Assembly (NCBI GenBank): GCA_036877525.1
Contig: JAZGTH010000066.1
Span: 69,501-133,500 of the forward strand
Length of the DNA: 64,000 nt
Direction: 5' to 3'
DNA from: Chromobotia macracanthus
Taxonomy: Eukaryota; Chordata; Actinopteri; Cypriniformes; Botiidae
Part shown: positions 12,001 to 24,000 of the stretch, piece after piece
Numbering within the stretch: the stretch's first letter is position 1
Layout: every line of letters begins with the position of its first letter
Notes under the pieces: model-generated
Told to the model about the DNA's origin: nothing
Seen by the model: the letters and a program-made list of their open reading frames with translations, nothing else
Databases searched by the model: none
Program-made: the position numbers and the translations under genes

Positions 12001-15000
12001 TCAATGAAACTGATTGGTTTAGTGGTGAGTGATGGCGCCCACTAGTGACATCCCCCCTCTGAAATTTAACCAACCTCTTATTGACCGACCCATCATGTCA
12101 GTTTACCAACACCCAATCAACTCAGTCTGCTTTTACCTTACACACACTAATCCATATTGTACAATAAATTCTCTGTTAGAGTTCAAAACTTCATTCAAAA
12201 CTTTCTTAACTGATGGGATCTGGGAATCAGATCTGTGCTTGCCTCCATCTCTCTTATAGACTGCCTTCAGGGTGAATTCAAGAATATACATCCAAAATGG
12301 AAGTTATAATATATTAACTTTATAGTTTGTAGTCATATTTGTAAAAGTATAGTTGTGGTCCTGGATGCTGATTGGCCAATACATTGTTATAGTTAAAATG
12401 TGAATAAATCATTCACAAGCTACTGGTAATTGAGCACTGTTAACCTGAGATTACATATCAGCAGCTAGATCTACTAGTGGAAGGATTAATTTACCTAATG
12501 TAATGAAAACTGTGTGCTTATTTTTAAAATGCAACAATCGCATTCAGGCATTCAGAGTCTTAAATTAAATTCATAATATAACAATCTTTACTGCCCTAAT
12601 GCCTGAATAAAACTTTCATAAGCATAACTTTCCTCAGAATTGTTGAAAGAGATGTAGGTAATATTTCTTCACGTTTTTTGTGTGTTTCTAACAGTGAAGA
12701 TCCACGTCATCTCTCGCTGTTTCTTTTTATCTCTTCACACCTTTCTGCTGAAACTTTAATTCATCTTTTACTGTGTGTTCATTCATCTTTTCATTTGTGT
12801 AATATTTATTGAACATTTGTCTATGAACAACACTGAATTACAGGGGAACAGATGTTTTAAATGTGAATTAGAGGCTATTGGCTGTTGCTAGGAGACATTG
12901 ACCTCACCCATTTTTTATTGAGGTTGTTCTGAACCCTGATTTGTTGGCTTAATATTTAAATAATATAATGTCATGCAGCTGTAATAATTATAGCTACAGC
13001 ATAAACAATAATAAATGTGTGTTATTGTTAACTTGTGCATGTGTCATTCTGAATATTTTTATTTTAGATAAAGCAGGTGAGGAGAGAGCACCCACGTTCC
13101 TGGTCCCGACGGATGCTGTCAGTTCTGTACTGGTTCTGAGAGGGAGCGTTCTAGAGATGGAGTGTATCGCTGAGGGCCTGTGAGTTCTCCTGTCTGTTTA
13201 ACACATAGCTTTAAACTTGAAAGCTATGAAATCTTACTCTGTTTTTGCTGTGATTTGTTCCTTTTTAAACAGTACAAGTTATTTCAAACTGTGAATGTTT
13301 CGTGTCTTCTGACTGGCTCTTTCAGACCCACTCCTGAGGTCTCCTGGAAAAAAGTGGGCGGTGGGATTCCCAGCATGCGTGCAGACTTCCTGAACTTTCA
13401 TAAGACTCTGCGGATATCCGATGTCTCAGAGAAGGATGCTGGAGAATATCGGTGCACGGCCAGCAACCGCCACGGCTCTGTTCAGCACACCATCAGAGTG
13501 GCTGTCAAAGGTGAACAACATCTCACTCCTCCTACGGAAGTCTGCTTGTTCTTCTCAGATTCTCTGTTTACTCTTTAGTGATTATCTGCTGATTCTTGTA
13601 GTATGACAATATGGTAGATGCTGAGTACAGGATTGGTTTGTTCCAGTCTTATTTTTCTCTCTGCCTGATGTTTCAGATACACAGATGCTGTGAAAGTTCC
13701 TCTGTGTTTAAACGTCTAGACTGGACCTTTAGTTCTGACTGTAATGTTTTGCTTTAAGTAATCTTGAAGAACTACCTGATGAATATTTATATGAGCATGC
13801 TTTGATTCCAGCCACTCCGTACTGGATCAGCGCTCCCAAGAATCTGGTTCTAGCTCCACTAGAGACGGGCGTGATAACTTGTCAAGCAGGAGGGCACCCC
13901 AAACCTACCATTAGCTGGTTCATGAACGGCGTCCCAATAGAGAGTGAGATACCATCTTCACATCAGTTTGTTTCATCAGGTTTACACTTACTGATTTGAC
14001 TCTGTTGTGAATCTGTCCTGCTTAAAAAATTTCAACATTTCACTCTTGTGTTCTGCTGAATTTATGTTTCTTCTAACAGATGCTCCTAAAGATCCCAGCA
14101 GGACAGTGGAGGGCGATACCATCATATTCTCAGAGGTTCAGACTGGTTCTAGTGCTGTTTACCAGTGTAATGCCTCTAATGAATATGGATATTTACTGTC
14201 CAATGCCTTCATCAATGTGCTGGGTGAGTCTTACAGAGCAAAACCCAGAATATCTAAAGTTCAGTCTCACCAAACCTGTTCACAACACACCTGGCACACA
14301 TTCACCTCAAAATCACACATTACCGTTATGTTCATGCTGAAAGATTTGTAGAACTACTACTATTTTTATATTGTAACCTTATTTGATATCATTCATATAA
14401 GTGTGTTTGTGTTGCAGCGGAGCCCCCCCGAGTTCTGACGCCCCCCAATAAAGTCTATCAGGTCATTCTGAACAAACCTGCACTGCTGGAGTGTGTGTCG
14501 TTCGGCTCTCCAGTCCCCACTGTCACATGGTGAGACTGTGTGTGTGTTTGAGTGTCTGTGTTTTCTGGTTTCCCCCAAACTTAAGTCATAAAGAATGACC
14601 TTCTTGATAATTTGTTGAGTTTTCTGTAGGTTTAGGGATAGGGTTAATGTAGGGGGATAGAATATACAGTTGTACAGCCTAAAAACCATTACATCTATGG
14701 AATGTCCCCATAAAACATGAAAACCCAACTGTGTAAGTGTGTTCATAGCATTTTTTGCACTTTTGTTGCAGTTGTTTCAGTATGATTATTTGATCTGTGT
14801 AGCATTTGATCTGTGTGAACTTAGATGAACAGTATTAGTCTTTGTTTTTTGTGTCTCATTCTGTCAGGTTTAAAGACAGTCGCTCCAGTACTTTAGAAGG
14901 AGACCCGTATGTGATCCATAAGAATGGAAATCTGGAGATCCATGTGACGCAGACACATAACAGCGGCAAATACACCTGCATCGCCAGAAACTCGCTGGGC

Positions 15001-18000
15001 ATCTCGGAGAACCATGTTTACCTGGAGGTTAAAGGTGAGAGATTTAGCTTTTATCTGTCAGTGTTTATACTTCTGTGGCTCTAAAACACTTTCAGATATT
15101 GTAGATCCCTTAGATCATGATAATGATTATCTGTTGACAGTATTTTAGTGTACACTGTACATTTGAAAAATGCGGCTTTGGAAATTTGTCTTAATGGCTC
15201 TAGATATCCCGTCATGCATCAGGTTAAAAGGCTTTAGCTGTTCGTTTGCATGTTTTTCACTCTCTAAAGAAAGTGCATTGGCGTTAAGTGTCTATGTGAA
15301 GAGCACAACAGGAAACATCCTGTTTTAAGACCATTAACTGGAGACTCATCCAGGCATCAACATCAGCTTTCAGTCTGAAATTATCTGCACTAACACTAAT
15401 AAATGCACTAATGTCCACTAGCAGCCTGAGTCAGAAATAAAACCTCAAATCTTCCTGTAGTTAACTGACATGTCTGTTGGCTGTGTGCTGTGGTACTTCA
15501 TCTAAACATCATTTTCATTCCTTAATGACCCATTACAGCACCTGAAATCTGAAATGCCTCATATGCCTTCATATACATTAACACAAACTCTGCTTTCTTT
15601 TATACATTCATAAACATTAACTCAAACTCTACAATCTCTTATAAATGTATAAACATTAACTCAAACTCTGCTGTCTCATATATTTACATACATTAACCCC
15701 AACTCTACTGTGTCTTATATATTAACATACATTAACTCAAACTATGCTGTCTCTTATACGTTAATATACACTCAATCTGAAATCTTGCTGCTCTATCATA
15801 AGTTGAAGGACATGCTGTATGTAAAGCAGATGAGTTGTGAGTTCTTGAGGTTGTGTTTTATCTGGTCTCCTCAGAGCCCACCCGTATCCTGAGACCACCG
15901 GTGTACAGTGTGATCCAGAGGACCAGGGATGTGGTGTTTGAATGTAAAGTAAAGCACGACCCTTCTCTCGTGCCCACCATTATATGGCTGAAGGACAACG
16001 GAGAGCTGCCAGACGACGAAAGGTGGACACATTCATATCTTAGCTGCTTCAGGACCTTAAAGAACCTGTTCAGAACATACTCGAGTCAAAATCAAAAGAA
16101 TGTATTTTACATAAAGAAAAAGTCTATTTAAGCCCAGTTAGGACCAGTATTTTATCATATTTAAGCACATTTCTCTCTCAAATTATTACTGCAATGCTCT
16201 TTGTTTGAACTCTCTGCATCTGATCTCTGATCTCAGCATCTGTTCTGTGCTTCTGATCTCTGAATCTGATCAGGTTCAGAGTGGATTCAGACAGTCTGAC
16301 CATCACAGACGTGATGGAGAGTGACGCTGGTCTCTACAAATGTACTGTGAACACAACACTGGATGAGGACTCCGCCAGCGCTCTTCTCACTGTGGTTGGT
16401 GAGTGTTTCACTCATAAGTCACCAGAAATCAACTCAAAGTTTCTGGCTGATGGGTTGATCATCAACAATTACTTGATGACGGATTTAGAGTTACTCCATG
16501 TAAAAAGTAATGTACAGTACATACAGTACAAGCACATACAGTACTGCATGAGTTACTGTATTGTATGTATACTGTTGTGATATTATTGAGTTCTTCTGTA
16601 ATGCACAAGAAAGCTCGGCAGTGACATTCACGTGTTAGTTTTCACATACTGCAAGTACAGTGTTACCGTGGAGGTGTAAAAGAAATGTATTGAGTAAAAA
16701 ACATGAGTGACATTAGCAGATGGTCTGTAAACTAACACTTCCTTGCTTCCTCTCACCCCGCCCACTCAGAGGCCACACCCACTCCTGCTTTGATCTATGG
16801 TAAACACACACCACATCCCATAATCCCTGGGTGTTTATAATGCAACAAGTCAAGCATGCTGTAATCACAGATTTTATTTATTTATTTATTTATTGCGTTT
16901 GTCACCTGATCAATATCCAGTGGACCAACATTTCAGTACAATGTTTATGTTGTTTTGAATTTATCTCCAGGTACAGAAATGTGTAGAACGTGTTTTTTCT
17001 GCTCATGTGAAATAAACTGCAGCGTCATGCATGGCTCACCGTGTAAATGTCACTTTATTTTTGAGCAGATGAATCATTTCTGTAGATGTTCATAATGTAG
17101 ACTCCTGTTTCAGTTGAATGCATGTGCTGATGAAGGCAGTCTGATCACATACTGAAGCCTCACTGGAGAGTTTGTGTTGATCACTGATTTCTGCTCTTCA
17201 GAGCAGCCAGACGCTCCCACAGATCTGGAACTGACCGATCCAGACTCCAGGAGTGTGCAGCTCACCTGGACCCCCGGACACGAGCACAACAGCCCCATCA
17301 AGAGTACGTCAACCTCCTGTCACTTAGCTCACGTGTGTCAGCTGCTTCACATTTCCTGTTTATCAGTCTGTATTTACTGTACTTAAGCTGCTATGACACA
17401 GTAGTTTAATATGTAGATGATCGTTTTGTTTAATTTATCTAAAAGCATCTTGCTGTACACTTACAGTAGCTGTTTCATGTTATCAGTATAGACTCAAACC
17501 TATGACCCTGGTGTTGCTGGTGTTCTTCTAGTTGAGCTACAGGAATGGTCTGTGTCTTCTCTATCTGTTTGAAATCCAGAGTTTCTGATTCAGTATGAAG
17601 ATGCTCTTCATCACAGCAGAGTGTGGAACAATCTGACTGAGGTTCCAGGGACAAAGACCACGGCCCACCTCAAACTCTCTCCGTATGTCCACTACAGTTT
17701 CAGAGTGCTGGCACTAAATGATGTGGGCTACAGTCAGCCCAGCGTTCCCTCACGCCAGTACAAAACCAAACCTGCAGGTGCCGACCAGAACACACATACA
17801 CGCTCACCATGTGCTTATTCATTCTGTGTTTTTAATCGTGGTTCTCTGGTTTGGTCTCCTAGCCCCTGATGAGAACCCCGGTGATGTTAAAGCTAAGGGC
17901 ACAGAACATGACAATCTGCTTATAACATGGAAGGTGAGACAGGATGTTCATTTTACTACAGTAAAACTTGAACACACTAAAGCACATGTAAATTATTTAC

Positions 18001-21000
18001 ACTGCACAGTCTGACTGGATGCACATCCCTCAATACCTACAACAAAAGACACGACAAGCGTTTTCTCTTCTTTTAAATGTCTGTAAATCTTCAATGTTCT
18101 GCCTGCAGAACAGAATAGACCTGTGACCCATCGGTAAAAACTACTGAGTAGAGATCAGAGTGATTGTAATTGGTAATTGAAAATTGAAATGATTAGTCAT
18201 CCACACCGCTAGCACACAGATGTGTCAGCAGTGACAGCAGATGGACAGATCAGTGTATCAGTAAACACACAGACTGTTTGTTTCTCAGCCTCTGACGTCT
18301 CTGCAGTCCAACGGTCCTGGACTTCAGTATAAGGTTATGTGGCGTCAACAGGATGTCGAGACCGAGTGGATGTCCGTCACTGTGGCCAACGTGGCTAAAT
18401 TTGTGGTGTCTGGGACACCCACTTTTGTTCCCTATGAGGTGATGGTCCAAGCACTGAACGATTACGGACATGGGCCCAAACCTACAGTTGCTATTGGATA
18501 TTCAGGCGAGGATTGTACGTGACAAACTCACTTTCTGCTTTTTTTTTAACTGTTGTATGACTGAATGTATGTGGTTTTAAAGCTGCCGTAACATTGAACT
18601 GATGTCTGTCAGAATATTTGCTAATTTCCCAGCATGCATTTGTGCAGTTCCCTCAGCAGCACCAGATAATGTTCGGGTTCTGGTTCTGAACAGCACACTG
18701 GTGGAGGTCCACTGGAGACCAGTACCTCCCAAATCCGTGCGGGGTCGCCTGCAGGGCTATAAGGTACAGATCACCTGACACACCTGAGCTATGAGAATCA
18801 ATGTTTACGTAAATAAGGCAGACTTAGATCAGATCACAGGGGCCTCTCACGTCTGATATTGAATCTGATCTGATCAAAAATCCTCTTCATCCACTCTGAG
18901 AAATCTGAATGGATAAGAATAAGATAAAATCTGAGTCATTTATACAAATCCAAACAGAAATATTTACCTGCATATATTTTACTGAAATGCATGTGAAATG
19001 CCACATGAGGACAGTTTGAAATGGAAATGATAAAAACATCTGTGTCTGATATCTCTGTTTAATGACACTTTAAACCACACACTAAATTTATCACATTATT
19101 CCTTAAGTTGCTGAATTTTCTATGGGCAGTAAAATTATCATAACTATATTGTGATTATTGGGATGTGGGGTTAGACAAACGTTTTACTGTCATTGTTAGT
19201 TTAGTTTAACTAGTTTGCTAACTATCCCCACCAAGATGTTGTTCTTAAACATGTTTAGATTCATTATCGACGTGAGAGAAGTCTACACAGACACAACGCT
19301 CATCACAGCGACCTGAAGACTGAGACCTTCAGTCCCAGCAGAAGCAGCGGAAACCTGCCCAGCCTGCACCCATACAGCGTCTACAGTCTTCAGGTGACAG
19401 CGTTTAACGGACGAGGGGAGGGTCCGACCAGCCCCGCTCAGCGCTTCGAGACCCCTGAGGGTGGTGAGTCAGATGTGTGATGCAGTCCTGACAGTTGATC
19501 ATGTCCTATGACATAAAAACATGGTTAAGATGCATGTTGTGCTCTGGTCCAGTTCCAGGTGTGCCATCATTCTTCAGGGTGGTTGGTTCAGATCTGGAGT
19601 CTGTGACGCTGGAGTGGGGTCCGCCTCATGAGAGGAACGGCCGACTCACCGGATACGCCCTCAGATATCAGACAGGTGGGTGGAGCCAAATGCTTTTGAG
19701 ATACAAACATTTCATCAGCATTTAGTTTGACTACTGATGTTATATTGAAAAGCTGAAGACAGTTTCTAGATTGAGTTCAGTCCCTTTGTTAACATTTACA
19801 TTTATGCATTTTGCCTAAAGTGAGTTATAGTACATTAAGGTTTTTTTTGTATTTTGTCAGTACGTGTGTTCCCCTGGGAATCAAACCCACAACCTTTTTG
19901 TGCTGCTAACACAATGCTCTACCAGCTGAGCTACAGGAACACACCTTTATGCATTGACATGTTTTGTCTTGCAACATATTTGCAATTTCAGCTTGCAACA
20001 AAAGAGATGGATTAAAACACCAGGCATAAAACGGGAATGTGTTTCTCTCGTTCATCAGACAGACTTCAAGTCACAGATCAGATCACAGGGGCCTCTGACA
20101 TCTGATATTGAAATATGATAAAAGTCATTAATGCAATTTCAGCTTGCAAAATTTAAATGTGTCCACCAGACTTTAGATTAGACACTGTTGATTGTTTTGG
20201 CATGATAGTTTATCGAGAAACCACAGATGATTGGGTAAAATATCATGACCCTACCCATTTCCCCTCCCACTGCAGTGAACAGCAGTAGCGATGTGGGCCT
20301 GTGGGAGGAGCTGGACCTCCCGTCCAATCACAGCAGCATTACGCTGTACAACCTCAAGCACAGCACACGCTACAAGTTTTACTTTAGTGCCAAAACGCAG
20401 ATAGGGCCCGGACTGGCCCTCACCGAGGAGGCCGTCACTGTCATCCATAAAGGTACGTGTGCCAGGTTTGCCTATTTCTGAGGGAACAGTAAAGTGTTTA
20501 CTTCGGGTTCACATGTAGACTCAATCGCTGCAGTCGTGTGCAAAACATGCTGTATCTGATTCCCCTTATGTGTGCTGCATCATTGTTTCATAGTCAGTTT
20601 TCAGTATCACCCTCTCACCTCGCTGCAGCCCGCGTCACCTGCTGTTCTCTGATCAGTCTTAGTGCTCGTGCATGTATATGTGTGTGTTTTTGTGTGTTCC
20701 AGGTGCTCCAGCACACTTTCCCCTCACCTCCCTGAGCTCTCCACACTCCCCTCAGCACAAGGGTACAGACACTGTAGAGACACCAGTAGCTCTGTGCTAA
20801 CTGTGCTAACCCGATCATTGGCTCTGATCTGTTCACTCTTCATGTTACTCCTCTCATCGCTTTCATTGTGTCCTTCAGGTCACTCGTCACAATGTGAGAA
20901 TGTTCTTCTCTGACACTTCCACTGCTGTATTGATGATGATAAAGCCTCCAAGCAAATGTTCTGCAGAGCTTTGAATCTAGATCACGTACACCACACACCT

Positions 21001-24000
21001 TCATCCTGTTCTCACTTGGACATTTCTAACTGTTCCCATTGATTTAAAGTTCAGGGGCTGTCTCAGTCTGTTTATGAACTGTTGTTTGACCTTTGATCTG
21101 TGTTGACATGTTGTCTATTAGGGTTTTTTAAACCTATTTTGTCATACTTCAGAAGTTTTTTTACAACTATTCTTGACCAACTTTCTGTGGTTTCATTAAT
21201 AGAGTTTACTTGTGGACTCAGAGGTCATTGTGCTGTGACCCGGGGTTACTTTTCTCTGTCTCTCTCTCTCTCTCTGTGCTCAGCACCACTCGCCTTTCCT
21301 GTGTTTGGGAATGTTAGCTTGTCTATGAGCGAGGATGAAGCGCTGATCAGTTGGGAATACTGGGGCCCAGAAAAACATCTTTATGTTGAATATGTTATAG
21401 ACAACAGTAAGACTCTATGCATGTTTGCTACATTGTGTTGTGATGTATAGTGAAGAGAGACCACATTACAAGACAGGCAAATACAGAGACAGACACACAC
21501 ACAGAGACAATGAGTTCTACAGGCTACAAATGAAACTTATCCACCTGTATCCACCTGTTTTAGATTCATAGATCTTCTAAGGAACAGAATTAACTCAGAT
21601 TTATTGAGCCTCTAATTCACTCATGCATGAAGACAGTAGGGCTGTAGTTCATTTGGGCTCCACAGGAAGTTCATCTGTGTCCTCTCTCACTGGAAACTCC
21701 TCAGGTGAAGAAGACTGGCACAAAGAGAATGTCAATGGATCTCAGTTCCACGTTCTTAAGGGTTTGAGGGAAGGTTTGACCTACAGAGTGCGTGTGGTTG
21801 CCAGTGATCATGACAACCAGACACTCCAACGTTCTGAAGAGCTGTTGGTTAAGGTCCCAGGTGAGGCATCATGCCAGCCTCAACCCCAAGGCCTTGTGGG
21901 AAATGTGTGCATGATGATTATCACTTGTGTCCAGGATGTGGATCAGCATGGATGGTGTTTCCTCATGATGCCTGGAGTCTCTTTGTCTGCATGTGTAGCA
22001 TGAGTCTGTACTAATGATATCTGTTTCACAGCTGTTATTGTTTGATTGTACAGCATGACTGTATCCTGTCATCTGAACAAGCAGTTTTCTTGTACCGTGT
22101 TTTCTGCACACGTCTTTCATGACTCTTTGTATGGTGTTTATCAGATAGTGCTGTACATGCATGTGATGTTGCAACATTTATCATAAAACACAGCATACAT
22201 AAATACACACAAATACCATGACAACATTGATCTGAATAATTTACAGTACTTGATTTTAAGCCCATTTTATAGGCCTGTTAGTGTCTCTGCAGCTTCACAG
22301 CAGTTATAGTTGAATATAGTTGAAGATCTTTACCCGTTTCTCACTGGTTCTCACTCCGTCTTTCTGCATCTCAGTGTGTCTCGCTGTGTCTCGTCCTCAG
22401 CGATGGTGAGTCCACAGGTGGATATCTCCACTCAGGGCTGGTTCATTGGTCTGATGTCGGCTGTCGCTTTACTGATTCTCATCCTGCTCATCATCTGCTT
22501 CATCAGCAGAAATAAAGGCGGGAAATATCCAGGTGAGAGAAGTCTCATTTTCCCCCAAAGATTCACTCTGTACATTCTTAATAAATGTGTCCGCTTTTAT
22601 TGGCAAACACAAACTAGTCCTCAACATTATTCCTGGAAATTTTCATCTCTGAAATAAATGGTCTGCTGAGATATTAAGACATTATGTGAACCAATGATAT
22701 CATAGACTATTTTTATTATCCAATAAAATCCTGATGGACCGAATCAAGCCCTGCCCTGCTGAATGTTCAGTTGACACACGTTACAGAGCTGTTAGTGCTC
22801 TGAATGTCCAAGATGGTGTTTATGTGAGTGTTTTATTGATGTTTCATGTTTGTGTCTCAGTGAAGGAAAAGGAAGACGCTCACAGGAATCCAGAAATTCG
22901 GCCCATGAAGGAGGACGATACATTTGGAGAGTACAGGTGAGAGAGCACTGTCCCAATTTCTGACCTCTGACCCTAACACACAGTAACCTCAGGAGTAACG
23001 ACCTCAAAACCCCTAATCACCTAAATCGGCTGCTGTGAGAGGGATCAGACACTTTGTGTGTTCATTGTGTGAGGCTGAACACAGACACTCTGAACAGACA
23101 GTGCTGGTTTGATACAGTGCATTTTTACACACACACACACACACACGTTTGTACAGCTGTCTTTATAAGGACATTCATTGACACAATACAATCTCTAGCC
23201 TCTTACTAAACCATTACTAACCCTAAGTGCCTATAACCTATACATGAACCTAACCCTTAACCTAATTCTAACCTTAAAATCAAGTCTTAACCCTCAAATA
23301 GCCCCTTAAAGGGGTGTCAGAAAGTGAAGACTGGCTAAAATGTCTCACTTTACTCTCTTTGACCTCACACTGATGGGTCCTCACAACTGTGCACACTGGT
23401 CCTCACAAAGGTAAAAGTACACAGAAACACACACCATCATAATCAGGTTCTCTTTTGACAGTCAGTTTTATAGGATATAAACTGTTGCATTAATAGATGA
23501 TATTTCCTGACAGTATTTCTCTCTGTTTTTTGCTGCTCAGTGGATTTATTCAGTGATCATGTTAAATAATCTTTAAATAAGGACTCGACTGGCTGTAATC
23601 ACATACAGATAATGGTTATTGTTTTATAATGTGTTGTTAGGATCTGTCATTTAATATCTTCCAGTTGTAAGCAGTTTATATTCTGCATGCACAACAACAG
23701 ATTTTTATGCACTTTACTTGTATACAGTTAACCTGAAATAGTCTTATATATTTTTCCCTAAATCATAAAAATTATTTTCTGTTTATACTTTGATTTGGTA
23801 CATTATTGTAAAATACAGGTTTTATCTCTGTACTGTCATATTTTATCTGTTCTGAATGTACGTTTATTTTATTTAGATGCTGTACGTAACTGTTGTACAG
23901 TTAATGTACACAAATGTGTTTATGAATAACTGGGCCTGTGTGAGCCTGTGTCTGACAGCTCCTAATGAAACTGATATGAGAAACAGTTGAGACAGACACC

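Noticed and set aside
19791..19940. Functional tRNA gene
   Set aside because: A and B boxes are present but the rest does not fold as a tRNA and a SINE tail follows; it is a tRNA-derived SINE.
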